From PALSA-612 sp963776735 (GTDB taxonomy: Bacteria; Actinomycetota; Thermoleophilia; Gaiellales; Gaiellaceae): DNA of 64,000 nucleotides. The stretch covers positions 310,001 to 374,000 of the forward strand of contig CAVZNV010000016.1 in assembly GCA_963776735.1 (NCBI GenBank), written 5' to 3'. The translations under genes and the position numbers were made by a program. Of the stretch, positions 32,926 through 41,081 are shown piece after piece. The notes beneath the pieces were generated by a model. The model was not told where the DNA came from, searched no databases, and saw only the letters and a program-made list of their open reading frames with translations. Each line of letters starts with the position of its first letter. The stretch's first letter is position 1.

Positions 32926-33122
32926 GCGTCCAGCCTCTGCAGCGCGACCCCCGCGTGGACGAGCAGGTTGTCGCCCGGCTCGACCGCGCCGACGAGGTCG
33001 GTCATCACCTCGACGTCACCCTCGCACAGCGCCGTCTCGCCGGCCTGCGCCTCGACGACCCGCATCGGTACGCCCTCGTCCGAGCACGTGACGCAGTGGA
33101 GCGGATCGGCGCAGTCGCTCAT
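32922..33122 (-). CDS. HypC/HupF-like small protein
   Basis: 66 residues: PLHCVTCSDEGVPMRVVEA, then VMTDLVGAVEPGDNLLVHAGVALQRLDA. The C-terminal half is a HypC beta-barrel (GD.llvHag.Al). The start is MSDC rather than the MC that HypC needs for iron binding, but a CxxC pair is present. Similar proteins accompany group 1h-type operons beside a standard HypC, so a distinct chaperone role is likely. Overlaps hypC and hypD by 4 bases each. Confidence 0.82.
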   Translation of the reverse strand: MSDCADPLHCVTCSDEGVPMRVVEAQAGETALCEGDVEVMTDLVGAVEPGDNLLVHAGVALQRLDA

Positions 33123-33397
33123 TCGATCAGGCTCGCCTTCAGGTCCTCGAGCTCCTGCTCGTAGGCGTCGCCCATCTTCTGGAGGAGACTGAGCGTCGCA
33201 TGCGCCTCGTCCTCGTCGACCTTGGAGAGGGCGAAGCCGACGTGGATCAGAACCCAGTCGCCCGGCGTCGCGGACGTCCCGTCATGGTCGAGGAGGCTGA
33301 CGTTCACGGTCCGGCGCACGCCGGCGACGTCGACCTTCGCGAGACGGTTCGTCTCGTCGACGAACTCGATCACCTGCCCGGGAATCGCCAGGCACAT
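33119..33397 (-). CDS. hypC: Hydrogenase assembly chaperone HypC
   Basis: 92 residues starting MCLAIPGQVIEF; Cys2 is the conserved iron-binding residue that hands Fe(CN)2CO to the large subunit. GDWVLIHVGFALSKVDEDEA completes the family signature. AGGAG lies 6 bases before ATG 33397, the first gene of the 15-gene minus-strand operon. The likely operon promoter and tandem operator sites lie just upstream (33398-33592). Confidence 0.95.
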   Translation of the reverse strand: MCLAIPGQVIEFVDETNRLAKVDVAGVRRTVNVSLLDHDGTSATPGDWVLIHVGFALSKVDEDEAHATLSLLQKMGDAYEQELEDLKASLIE

Positions 33398-33467
33398 CCT
33401 GCGCTCCTCTCGCTGCTCCGCTTGGATCGGAGTCTTCCAGCGCAGTGTTACCCGACACAAGGCAGGA

Positions 33468-33506
33468 GTAATCGGGGTTACACCGGGGGAAGGTAATCCG
33501 GGTTAC
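33468..33506. promoter_or_regulatory. Tandem GTAA-N6-TTAC sites between hyp operon and Crp/Fnr gene
   Basis: GTAATCGGGGTTAC at 33468-33481 and GTAATCCGGGTTAC at 33493-33506, each followed by ACCG: two near-identical units exactly 25 bp apart, each with a GTAA/TTAC dyad. They sit in the 195-bp gap between the divergent hydrogenase operon and the Crp/Fnr gene, which suggests that this protein binds them and controls both sides. A further partial copy, GTGTTACCCGACAC, lies at 33445-33458. Confidence 0.6.
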
Positions 33507-33545
33507 ACCGCAGTTCTCGGCTCCTGGCCGACCCGAAAGCTGGCG

Positions 33546-33551
33546 TAGACT
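33546..33551 (+). promoter_or_regulatory. Candidate -10 box of Crp/Fnr gene
   Basis: TAGACT, with no good -35 match. A start 7 bases on would give a ~35-base leader ending in GAGGAGG 5-9 bases before GTG 33593. Confidence 0.4.
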
Positions 33552-33592
33552 CCTCGAACGGACGCCGGCCGAGGGCGGACGAGGAGGTTCGG

Positions 33593-34417
33593 GTGAGCGG
33601 CACCGAGCGGGAGACCCCGGGGAAGTCGGAGCCGACGAGGCACGCGTCCTACGCCTATCTGTTCGACCTCGACGACGACCTGGCCGAGGAGTTCGACGTG
33701 CGCATGCGAACGGTTGCGCGCCAGGTCGCGACCGTGCTGGTCTCCGAAGTCGCGGTCGGCGAGTGGGACGCGTCGCGCTGGTTCGCGCCCGCGCAGCCGC
33801 AGATCGGCCTGCTCGTCGTCGACGGCGTGATCGCGGTCGACACCGAGGTCGGCGACCGCGTGGCGACCGAGCTCGTCGGCGACGGCGACCTGCTCCAGCC
33901 CTGGGTCTGGGAGCGGGGACGCGACGACCTGCTCGAGCGGACGTGCACCTGGCGCGTGCTTTTGCCCGCGCGGGTCGCCCACCTGGACGCAGGCTTCGCC
34001 GAGCGGATCCGACCGTGGCCGCTCGTGACCGAGGCCCTGCTCCGCCGGGCCGGCCGGCGTGCGGCCGACCTCAACCTCCAGCGCGCGATCGCCGGTCACC
34101 CCCGGCTCGAGCTGCGGATCGACCTCTACCTCTGGTACCTGGCCTCGCGCTGGGGCCGCGTCGAACCGGGCGGGATCTGCGTCCGACTCCCGATCACCCA
34201 CCGGCTGCTCGGCAAGCTGGTCGGCGCCGAGCGCCCCTCGGTGACGCATGCGCTCGCGCGGCTTGCCCAGGCGGGGCTCGTCACGGGACACGCCGACCAG
34301 TGGCATCTCCACGGCACGGTCGAGGGCCATCTCGGCGCGCTCGCCCGCCGCGAGGAAGCGCCGCTCCGCGGCGTCGTGGCGCAGATGACGGAGGCGCGAG
34401 AGAGGCGTAGGCTCTAG
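33593..34417 (+). CDS. Crp/Fnr-family transcriptional regulator
   Basis: 274 residues. A cyclic-nucleotide-binding-like beta domain (ASRWFAPAQPQIGLLVVDGVIAV, ELVGDGDLLQPWV; about 55-130) is followed by a long helix and a winged helix (VRLPITHRLLGKLVGAERPSVTHALARL, about 200-240). There is no N-terminal Cys cluster, so it is not an Fe-S Fnr. GTG 33593 has GGAGG at 5 bases. Placed divergently from the hydrogenase operon and directly upstream of a second small subunit and hypF, it is the best candidate regulator of the locus. Confidence 0.85.
   Translation: MSGTERETPGKSEPTRHASYAYLFDLDDDLAEEFDVRMRTVARQVATVLVSEVAVGEWDASRWFAPAQPQIGLLVVDGVIAVDTEVGDRVATELVGDGDLLQPWVWERGRDDLLERTCTWRVLLPARVAHLDAGFAERIRPWPLVTEALLRRAGRRAADLNLQRAIAGHPRLELRIDLYLWYLASRWGRVEPGGICVRLPITHRLLGKLVGAERPSVTHALARLAQAGLVTGHADQWHLHGTVEGHLGALARREEAPLRGVVAQMTEARERRRL
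34408..34413 (+). promoter_or_regulatory. -10 box for leader ORF and second small subunit
   Basis: TAGGCT followed by 7 bases and ATG 34421. The Crp/Fnr stop codon (34415-34417) lies inside this spacer, so the promoter overlaps the end of the upstream gene. Confidence 0.5.
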
Positions 34418-34420
34418 GCG

Positions 34421-34447
34421 ATGCCCGTCCCGGATCCCACCGCGTGA
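34421..34447 (+). CDS. Eight-codon leader ORF coupled to second small subunit
   Basis: ATG CCC GTC CCG GAT CCC ACC GCG TGA; the TGA overlaps the GTG start at 34444 as GTGA. The ATG sits 7 bases after TAGGCT, so the mRNA would begin at it and ribosomes could reinitiate at the GTG, which has no ribosome-binding site of its own. A similar 27-base ORF precedes the gene at 54066. This may be chance. Confidence 0.35.
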   Translation: MPVPDPTA

Positions 34448-35499
34448 GCGCTTCGGTGCAGTTCTCGCCCGGGCAGGCCCGCACGGAGAGCCAGGTCGTG
34501 CACGTCCTCTGGATGACGAGCCTGCTCGGCTGCGACGGCGACTCGATCGCGCTCACCTCGGCCACGAGCCCCAGCCTCGAGGACCTGATCTACCGGACGA
34601 TCCCGGGCACGCCGGGGATCGCGATCTACAACCAGGTGCTCGCCTTCGAGACGGGCGAGGAGTTCATGCGCCACTGGTACGACGCGGAGGCCGGCAAGCT
34701 CGATCCGTTCGTCCTCGTCCTCGAGGGCTCGGTGCCGAACGAGGACTGGGCCGGCGAAGGCTCCTGGGCCGGCTTCGGAGTCGACCCGGAGACCGGTCAG
34801 CCGATCCCGACGCGCGACTGGCTCGACCGGCTCGCTCCGAAGGCGGCGGCCGTGCTCGCGCTCGGGACGTGCGCCGCCTTCGGCGGCATCCCGGCGATGA
34901 AAGAGAACCCCACCGGCGCGATGGGCGCGTGCGACTACCTCGGCTGGGACTGGCGCTCGCGCCTCGGGATCCCGATCGTCAACCTGCCCGGCTGTCCCGT
35001 GCAGCCGAACAGCATCACCGACGTCCTGCTCCGGCTCGTGCTCCGGGTCGTCGGCTCGGGCCCTGCGCTCGACCTCGACGATCAGGGCCGCCCGACGTGG
35101 CTGTTCGAGCGGACTGCGCACGAGAACTGCGATCGCGCCGGTCTCGCGGACAACGGCAACTTCGCCGAGCGGCACGACGAGAGCGGCTGCCTCGTGAAGC
35201 TCGGCTGCATGGGCCCTGTCGTGAAGTGCGACGTCCCCCGGCAGGGCTGGGTGAACGGGATCGGCGGCTGCCCCAACGTCGGCGGGATCTGCACGGCTTG
35301 CACGATGCCCGGCTTTCCCGACAAGTTCATGCCCTTCATGGAGGCCGACCGGCTCGGTCTGCTCGCCGCGCGCAGCGCGCGCTTCACCTACGGTCCGGTG
35401 CTTCGCTACTTTCGGAAGCGGAGCATGGAGCGCACGTACGACGTCGAGCCGGAGTGGCGTCGACCGACCGAGAAGCTCGCAGCCGGCGCCCGGCGCTGA
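34444..35499 (+). CDS. Second [NiFe]-hydrogenase small subunit (orphan paralogue)
   Basis: 351 residues, clearly homologous along its length to the small subunit at 29629-30735: LGCDGDS with Cys30 and Asp33, LDRLAPKAAAVLALGTCAAFGG, LPGCPVQPN, HENCDRAGL, CLVKLGCMGPVVKCD, GGCPNVGGICTACTMPGFPD. All Fe-S ligands, including the CxxD, are kept. No large subunit is beside it: hypF follows 8 bases later. It may pair with the same large subunit or with one elsewhere. Start GTG 34444. Confidence 0.9.
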   Translation: MSASVQFSPGQARTESQVVHVLWMTSLLGCDGDSIALTSATSPSLEDLIYRTIPGTPGIAIYNQVLAFETGEEFMRHWYDAEAGKLDPFVLVLEGSVPNEDWAGEGSWAGFGVDPETGQPIPTRDWLDRLAPKAAAVLALGTCAAFGGIPAMKENPTGAMGACDYLGWDWRSRLGIPIVNLPGCPVQPNSITDVLLRLVLRVVGSGPALDLDDQGRPTWLFERTAHENCDRAGLADNGNFAERHDESGCLVKLGCMGPVVKCDVPRQGWVNGIGGCPNVGGICTACTMPGFPDKFMPFMEADRLGLLAARSARFTYGPVLRYFRKRSMERTYDVEPEWRRPTEKLAAGARR

Positions 35500-35507
35500 A
35501 CTCCGAG

Positions 35508-37697
35508 GTGGAGCGCCGCCGGTTCCGCGTCCACGGCGTCGTCCAGGGCGTCGGGTTCCGCCCCTTCGTCTACGGGCTGGCGCAGCGACACGGCCTGGGC
35601 GGCTTCGTGCTGAACGACGGTGCGGGCGTCGTCGCCGAGGCGGAGGGCGAGCCGTCAGCAGTGGCCGCATTCGCGGCCGAGATCGAGTCGGAGGCGCCGC
35701 CGCTCGCCCGCGTCGACTCGGTGACGGCCGAGCCGGTTCCCGCGATCGGCGAGCGAGAGTTCCGGATCGAGCTGAGCGCGCCGACGGCCCGCACGGCGCT
35801 GATCCCGGCCGACGTCGCGACCTGCGACGACTGCCTGCGGGAGGTGTTCGACCCGGCCGACCGGCGCTTCCGCTACCCGTTCGTCAACTGCACGCAGTGC
35901 GGGCCGCGCTTCACGATCGTCGTCGGCGTCCCGTATGACCGGCCGCTGACGACGATGGCGGGCTTCCCGCTTTGCGCCGAGTGCCGCCGTGAGTACGAGG
36001 ATCCGGCCGACCGCCGCTTCCACGCCGAGCCGATCGCGTGCCCCGTCTGCGGCCCCACTCTCCGGCTCAGCTCGCCAAGTAACACTGTGTTACTTGGCCA
36101 GGAGGCGCTCGGAGTCGCCGTCGGCCTGTTGCGGGACGGGGCGATCCTCGCCGTCAAGGGCCTCGGCGGCTACCACCTGGCCTGCGACGCCGCGAACGAG
36201 GAAGCGGTCGCCCGGCTGCGGGCGCGCAAGCATCGCGAGGACAAGCCGTTTGCCGTGATGACGAGCGCGCCCGAGGCGCTTGCCTCGGCCTCGCGGGAGG
36301 AGCTCGCGCTGGTGCGGTCGCGCGAGCGCCCGATCGTGCTCGTGCGCCGGCGCGCCGATGCGCCCGTGGCTCCGTCCGTCGCGCCCGGCACCGCCTGGCT
36401 CGGGATCATGCTCCCGTACACGCCGCTCCACCACCTGCTCGCCGCGGATTTCGACGGGCCGCTCGTGATGACGAGCGGCAACCGCTCGGACGAGCCGATC
36501 GCATTCGACGACGACGAGGCCCGCGAGCGGCTCGGCGGCATCGCCGACGCGTTCCTCGCGCACGACCGGCCGATCCACCGGCGCTGCGAGGACTCGGTTA
36601 TGCGTCACGAGTTTCCGCTGCGCCGGTCGCGCGGGTTTGCGCCCGGCGCGCTACGGCTGCCCATCTCGGCGCGGCAGCCGCTCGTCGCGGCCGGAGGCGA
36701 GCTGAAGAGCACGTTCTGCGTCGTCCAGGGCGACCAGGCGTTCCTCTCGCCGCACCTCGGCGACCTCGACACCGAAGCGGCCTACCGCGCGTTCGCGACC
36801 GACCTCGACCTCTACCTGGAGATGCTCGCCGTCCGGCCGGCGGTGATCGCCCACGACCTGCACCCGGAGTACCTGTCGACGAAGTGGGCGCTCGAGCAAG
36901 ACGCCGAGCTCGTCGGCGTGCAGCACCACCACGCGCACGCGGCGGCCTGCCTGGCCGAGCACGGCGAGACCGGCCCGGCGCTGGCGGTCGTCTTCGACGG
37001 CACCGGCTTCGGCACCGACGGGACGCTCTGGGGCGGCGAGATCCTCCGCTGCGACCTGGCCGGCTTTGAGCGGCTCGCCCACCTCGAGCCCGTGCCGCTG
37101 CCCGGCGGCGAGGCCGCGATCCGTGAGCCGTGGCGGACGGCGGCGATTCACCTCGAGCTCGCGGGCAGGCCCATCCCCGCCAACAGAGCGCCGTTCGAGC
37201 GCTGGCCGGTCGTCCGCCAGAGCCTCGCCTTCAACGCGCCGCTCTCCTCCGGCATGGGTCGGCTGTTCGACGCCGTCGCGGCCGTGCTCGGCGTCCGCGA
37301 GACGGTGTCCTACGAGGGCCAGGCGGCCATCGAGCTGGAGCAGCTGGCGGGCGACATACGGGCCGAGCCGTACGACTGGCGCTTCGGCAGCGGCCCGTCG
37401 CTCGTCGGCCTGGCACACGACGATCTCGCGACAGGGCGCCCGCGCGAGGAGGTCGCCGCCGCGTTCCACGAGACGATCGCCGCCGCGACTGCGGCCGCGT
37501 GCGCCGCGCTCGCCGAGCCGAGCCTCGTCGTCCTCAGCGGCGGTACCTTCCAGAACCTTCGCCTCCTCGGCTCGACGACCAGCCGGCTGGAGGACGCAGG
37601 CTTCCGGGTTCTGTCGCACCGGCTCGTCCCGCCGAACGACGGCGGGCTCAGCTACGGGCAGGCCGCCGTCGCCGCCGCCGCCGCCTCGACTGGCTGA
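35508..37697 (+). CDS. hypF: Carbamoyltransferase HypF
   Basis: 729 residues. The acylphosphatase domain (VHGVVQGVGFRPFVYGLA), the zinc-finger pairs (CDDCLREVFDP, NCTQCGPRF, CAECRREY, CPVCGP), the YrdC-like domain (ILAVKGLGGYHLACDA) and the Kae1-like domain with HHHAHAAACLAEHG are in order. It transfers carbamoyl phosphate-derived groups to HypE Cys. A perfect 25-bp palindrome at 36074-36098 encodes PSNTVLLG in the linker between zinc-finger and YrdC domains. GTG 35508 starts 8 bases after the small-subunit stop. Confidence 0.96.
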   Translation: MERRRFRVHGVVQGVGFRPFVYGLAQRHGLGGFVLNDGAGVVAEAEGEPSAVAAFAAEIESEAPPLARVDSVTAEPVPAIGEREFRIELSAPTARTALIPADVATCDDCLREVFDPADRRFRYPFVNCTQCGPRFTIVVGVPYDRPLTTMAGFPLCAECRREYEDPADRRFHAEPIACPVCGPTLRLSSPSNTVLLGQEALGVAVGLLRDGAILAVKGLGGYHLACDAANEEAVARLRARKHREDKPFAVMTSAPEALASASREELALVRSRERPIVLVRRRADAPVAPSVAPGTAWLGIMLPYTPLHHLLAADFDGPLVMTSGNRSDEPIAFDDDEARERLGGIADAFLAHDRPIHRRCEDSVMRHEFPLRRSRGFAPGALRLPISARQPLVAAGGELKSTFCVVQGDQAFLSPHLGDLDTEAAYRAFATDLDLYLEMLAVRPAVIAHDLHPEYLSTKWALEQDAELVGVQHHHAHAAACLAEHGETGPALAVVFDGTGFGTDGTLWGGEILRCDLAGFERLAHLEPVPLPGGEAAIREPWRTAAIHLELAGRPIPANRAPFERWPVVRQSLAFNAPLSSGMGRLFDAVAAVLGVRETVSYEGQAAIELEQLAGDIRAEPYDWRFGSGPSLVGLAHDDLATGRPREEVAAAFHETIAAATAAACAALAEPSLVVLSGGTFQNLRLLGSTTSRLEDAGFRVLSHRLVPPNDGGLSYGQAAVAAAAASTG
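36074..36098. repeat. 25-bp perfect palindrome inside hypF
   Basis: Arms GCCAAGTAACAC and GTGTTACTTGGC flank a single T. Both strands read the same peptide, SNTVLLG, in one frame. It falls in a variable linker, suggesting an in-frame insertion of a small palindromic element, or a regulator site placed inside coding sequence: it contains GTAAC/GTTAC half-sites like those at 33468-33506. Confidence 0.75.
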
Positions 37698-37701
37698 TAA
37701 T
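37696..37701 (+). promoter_or_regulatory. -10 box overlapping hypF stop, leaderless aidB-like start
   Basis: GATAAT, six bases (CGCGAC), then GTG 37708. The box overlaps the hypF TGA (37695-37697), so the downstream gene has its own promoter. Confidence 0.5.
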
Positions 37702-37707
37702 CGCGAC

Positions 37708-39309
37708 GTGAAGACGGCGTCGGATGCGCTCAACCAACCGCCGCCCCTCGCGGGACACAACCTCTTCGCCGACAACCGGCCTCTCGTCGAGTCGCTTCGG
37801 CGCGAAGGCGGCGAGTGGGGCGAAGCACAGGCGAGCGACTTCGGTGCGCTGCTCTCGGGCGAGTTTTCCGAGTGGGCTCGCCAGGCGAACGAGAACCCTC
37901 CGCGCCTGCGGACGCACGACCGGTTCGGCAACCGCATCGACGAGGTCGAGTTCCATCCGGCCTGGCACCGGCTGCTGGAAACGAGCGTCGGTCACGGCGT
38001 CTGCGCGATCTCGTGGGACGATCCTCAGCCGGGTGCGCACGCCGTACGGGCGGCACTCTTCTTCCTGGCCGCCCAGGTGGAGCAGGGCCACACGTGTCCG
38101 CTGTCCATGACACACGCGGCGGTGCCCGCGCTTCGGGCGCAGCCCGAGCTCGCGACGGCCTGGGAGCCGCTGCTCTGCTCGCGCGAATACGACTTCGGAC
38201 TGCGACCGGCGTCGGAGAAGCGCGGCGCGCTATGCGGCATGGCGATGACCGAGCGCCAGGGCGGCTCGGACGTTCGCGCGAACACGACCTCGGCGCAGCC
38301 CGTCGACGGCGGCTACGAGCTGACGGGCCACAAGTGGTTCTGCTCCGCGCCGATGTGCGACGCGTTCCTCGTGCTTGCGCAGGCGCAGGGCGGTCTCTCG
38401 TGCTTCCTCCTTCCGCGCGTCCTTCCGGACGGCACCCGCAACGGCTTCCGCATCGAGCGGCTGAAGGACAAGCTCGGCGACCGGTCGAACGCGTCGAGCG
38501 AGGTGGCGTTCGACTGCGCCCGGGCGTCGCTCGTCGGGGAGGAGGGCCGCGGCGTGGCGACGATCATCGAGATGGTCAACCACACGCGCCTCGACTGCGT
38601 GCTCGGGTCGGCCGCCGTCATGCGGGCGTGCGTCGAGCAGGCGACACACCACGCTGCACACCGGGTCGCGTTCGGCCGCCTGCTCGCCGACCAGCCGCTG
38701 ATGCAGAACGTCCTCGCCGACCTCTGTGTCGAGTCCGAGGCCGCGACGCTGACCGCGCTGCGGCTGGCGGGCGCCTACGACCGGGGCGAACGAGCCTTCG
38801 CCAGGATCGCGACCGCCGTCGCGAAGTACTGGGTGTGCAAGCGCGGGCCGGCTCACGCCGCCGAGGCGCTCGAGTGCCTGGGCGGGAACGGGTACGTCGA
38901 GGAGTCCCCGCTGCCGCGGTTCTACCGGCAGCAGCCGCTGCAGTCGATCTGGGAAGGCTCCGGGAACGTCATCTGCCTCGACGTGTTACGCGCGCTCGGA
39001 CGCAACCCCGGAACATTGGACGCGTTCGTCGGAGAGTGTCGCCAGGCCGCCGGCGCCGACCGGCGGTTGGACGCATGGCTCGCCGCGCTCGAGGCCGATC
39101 TCCACGACTCAGACGACGCGAGCGCCAGGCGCCTGGTCGAGCGCATGGGCCTCGCACTCCAGGGCTCGCTGCTCGTCAGGTACGGCGACCCGGCTGTCGC
39201 GGATGCCTTCTGCGCGTCGCGGCTCGGCGACCGAGGGCTCGCCTTCGGCACGCTCCCTACAGGTCTCGACGCCGGGGCGATTACCGAGCGCCACCGGCCC
39301 CGGCTCTAG
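37708..39309 (+). CDS. AidB-like acyl-CoA dehydrogenase
   Basis: 533 residues. Acyl-CoA dehydrogenase fold with AMTERQGGSDVRANTT, ELTGHKWFCSAPMCDAFLVLAQ, RVAFGRLLADQPLMQN and ECLGGNGYVEESPLPRFYR. The extra N-terminal domain (LAGHNLFADNRPLVESL) and the LGGNGYVEE form are those of AidB, an alkylation-response FAD protein thought to protect DNA; a metabolic acyl-CoA dehydrogenase is the alternative. Start GTG 37708 from the leaderless promoter. It shares the last bases with the convergent SGNH gene. Confidence 0.9.
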   Translation: MKTASDALNQPPPLAGHNLFADNRPLVESLRREGGEWGEAQASDFGALLSGEFSEWARQANENPPRLRTHDRFGNRIDEVEFHPAWHRLLETSVGHGVCAISWDDPQPGAHAVRAALFFLAAQVEQGHTCPLSMTHAAVPALRAQPELATAWEPLLCSREYDFGLRPASEKRGALCGMAMTERQGGSDVRANTTSAQPVDGGYELTGHKWFCSAPMCDAFLVLAQAQGGLSCFLLPRVLPDGTRNGFRIERLKDKLGDRSNASSEVAFDCARASLVGEEGRGVATIIEMVNHTRLDCVLGSAAVMRACVEQATHHAAHRVAFGRLLADQPLMQNVLADLCVESEAATLTALRLAGAYDRGERAFARIATAVAKYWVCKRGPAHAAEALECLGGNGYVEESPLPRFYRQQPLQSIWEGSGNVICLDVLRALGRNPGTLDAFVGECRQAAGADRRLDAWLAALEADLHDSDDASARRLVERMGLALQGSLLVRYGDPAVADAFCASRLGDRGLAFGTLPTGLDAGAITERHRPRL

Positions 39310-40433
39310 CCGGTTCGGACCGCGAGCGAGAAGCCGGCGACCTTGCCGTCGCGGACGGTGGCGCTCAGCTGTGCGTGACCTGTGCTGCGGTCGATGGTGA
39401 CGAGCACGTCCGATCCAGGCGCGGTGGACGAGCTCGGGTAGAGCTGCCGGAGCTTCGCGACCGGATCGCCGACCGCCAGCCCGGTCGCGGTCTTCCAGGC
39501 CGGCCCGGAGACGGTGAGCGTCTGGACGAGCATGGAGCCGGCGGGCGAGCAGATGCTGCCCTTGGCGACGATGAACTGCATGGCGAGGTCGATCGACGAC
39601 CACGTCGCCCTGCTCTTCTTCCCCGCTGCAAGCCGGCAGCTCGTCGCCTTGCCGAAGACCGTGGTCGCCTGCGCGTAGGTGCCGCGCGCGCTCGGCGACC
39701 AGGCCGTGAACGACCCGATCCGGATCGTGCTCGGCGTCGTGCGGATCACGTACGACTTCGGGGACGCCTTCGCGACCGGAGGCGGCTGGCACGGGTCGCC
39801 GCAGGCGGCGAGGACGAGCGGACGCAAGAGGTGGGCGATCCCCCACGCGCCGCCCGAGTTCAGGTGGATGCCGTCGGAGTTGAACCACTGCTGGCCCTGC
39901 GAGTAGGCGTTCCAGTCGGCGATCGTGATCTGAGGCCACCGCGCCGCCTCGGAGCGGATCGTCGCGTTGATCGAGCGGTAGTCCTGCCGCACCTCGTGCA
40001 TCGTCGTCCAGATCACGTGGTCGACGCCCTTCGAGACGAGCGTCTTCATGATCGTCTCCATGTCGTTCTGGTACTGGTCGACGTAGTCGTTGTAACCCAC
40101 GTCGATGACCACGATCGAGCCGAGCTGGGCATTCGTCGTCGAGTCGAGGACGTCGAGGACGGTCGGCGGGCGGACGCCCATGTAGGGGCAGCTCAGCTCG
40201 ACGAGCCGGCGGCACACCTTGAGCTGCCAGTTCACATCCAGACCTTGCGCCAGGTACTGCTTCGCGTCCGGCACGTAGTCGAGGACCTCGGCGGCGGAGT
40301 CCCCGAAGATCGTCACGCGCGGCGGCGCCTGACGCGACGCGGACAGCGCGGACGACGCCCCGACGGCAACCGCTCCGATCAGCGCGGCGACTGCAACGAG
40401 GCGCCAGAGCTTTCCGGCGAACGAACGACCCAC
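39306..40433 (-). CDS. Secreted SGNH/GDSL hydrolase
   Basis: 375 residues. A signal peptide (RLVAVAALIGAVAVGASSALSA) precedes an SGNH hydrolase: block I IFGDSAAEV (Ser about 45), DVGYNDY with Asn, and late catalytic SDGIHLN (Asp-His). An extra C-terminal beta domain (about 250-375) has four Cys. Such enzymes cleave ester bonds in surface carbohydrates or lipids; the substrate is unknown. GTG 40433 starts 9 bases after TACCAT. Confidence 0.82.
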   Translation of the reverse strand: MGRSFAGKLWRLVAVAALIGAVAVGASSALSASRQAPPRVTIFGDSAAEVLDYVPDAKQYLAQGLDVNWQLKVCRRLVELSCPYMGVRPPTVLDVLDSTTNAQLGSIVVIDVGYNDYVDQYQNDMETIMKTLVSKGVDHVIWTTMHEVRQDYRSINATIRSEAARWPQITIADWNAYSQGQQWFNSDGIHLNSGGAWGIAHLLRPLVLAACGDPCQPPPVAKASPKSYVIRTTPSTIRIGSFTAWSPSARGTYAQATTVFGKATSCRLAAGKKSRATWSSIDLAMQFIVAKGSICSPAGSMLVQTLTVSGPAWKTATGLAVGDPVAKLRQLYPSSSTAPGSDVLVTIDRSTGHAQLSATVRDGKVAGFSLAVRTG

Positions 40434-40475
40434 CCGAAAATCATGGTACCCGCCGCCTTCCGGTTCTCCTGCTCC

Positions 40476-41075
40476 TTACTCCTCGTTCGCGAGCATCCGA
40501 CGCTCCCACCAGCGCAGGGCGAGGACGACACCGACGGTCGCGACGACGATTCCGCCGGCTGCGTACAGCCCGTACGTCTGGACGGCGTCCGCCGCGGCTC
40601 CGCCGACGTAGTACGCGACGAGTCCGACGAGCGTGGCCCAGAGGATCCCCCCGGCCGCGTTGAAGACGAGGAACCGAAGCCAGGGCATGCGCGAGATTCC
40701 CGCCATCCAGGCCGCCGTGAACCTCAGGATCGCGACGAAGCGTCCGAAGAACACCGTCTTGCCGCCGTGCTTGGCGAAGAGGCGCTCCGCGCGAGGGAGA
40801 ACCTTCTGCGCGTGACGGGACAGAAGCGACCATCGCTCGAGCAGCGCGCGGCCACCCCTGCGTCCGATCCAGTATCCGATGTTGTCGCCGACGATCGCAG
40901 CAATCGACGCGACCACGATCACCGTGACGATGTCGAGCTTTCCCTGCGACGCGAGCACCCCGGAGGCGACGAGCGCCGTCTCCCCCGGCAGCGGCACTCC
41001 CGCAGATTCCACCGCGATCAGGAGGAAGAGCAGGACGAGAGCCCACGAGCGGTGGTGCTCGATCACATGGGACAC
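40476..41075 (-). CDS. DedA-family membrane protein
   Basis: 199 residues with about five membrane helices. AGVPLPGETALVASGVLA, GDNIGYWIGRRGGRALLERW and FFGRFVAILRFTAAWMAG are the DedA/SNARE-associated (VTT) signatures, including the conserved Glu and two Arg. DedA proteins are thought to move undecaprenyl phosphate or other lipids across the membrane. GTG 41075 is placed 6 bases after TACACT on the minus strand. Confidence 0.92.
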   Translation of the reverse strand: MSHVIEHHRSWALVLLFLLIAVESAGVPLPGETALVASGVLASQGKLDIVTVIVVASIAAIVGDNIGYWIGRRGGRALLERWSLLSRHAQKVLPRAERLFAKHGGKTVFFGRFVAILRFTAAWMAGISRMPWLRFLVFNAAGGILWATLVGLVAYYVGGAAADAVQTYGLYAAGGIVVATVGVVLALRWWERRMLANEE

Positions 41076-41081
41076 GGAGTC

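Noticed and set aside
33119..33122. The two HypC-type genes as a single split gene
   Set aside because: They are complete, overlapping frames with separate starts, both having the HypC C-terminal motif, and the arrangement is usual for this operon type.
36074..36098. The hypF palindrome as a transcription terminator
   Set aside because: It lies within an intact long reading frame, has no T-run and no adjacent gene boundary.
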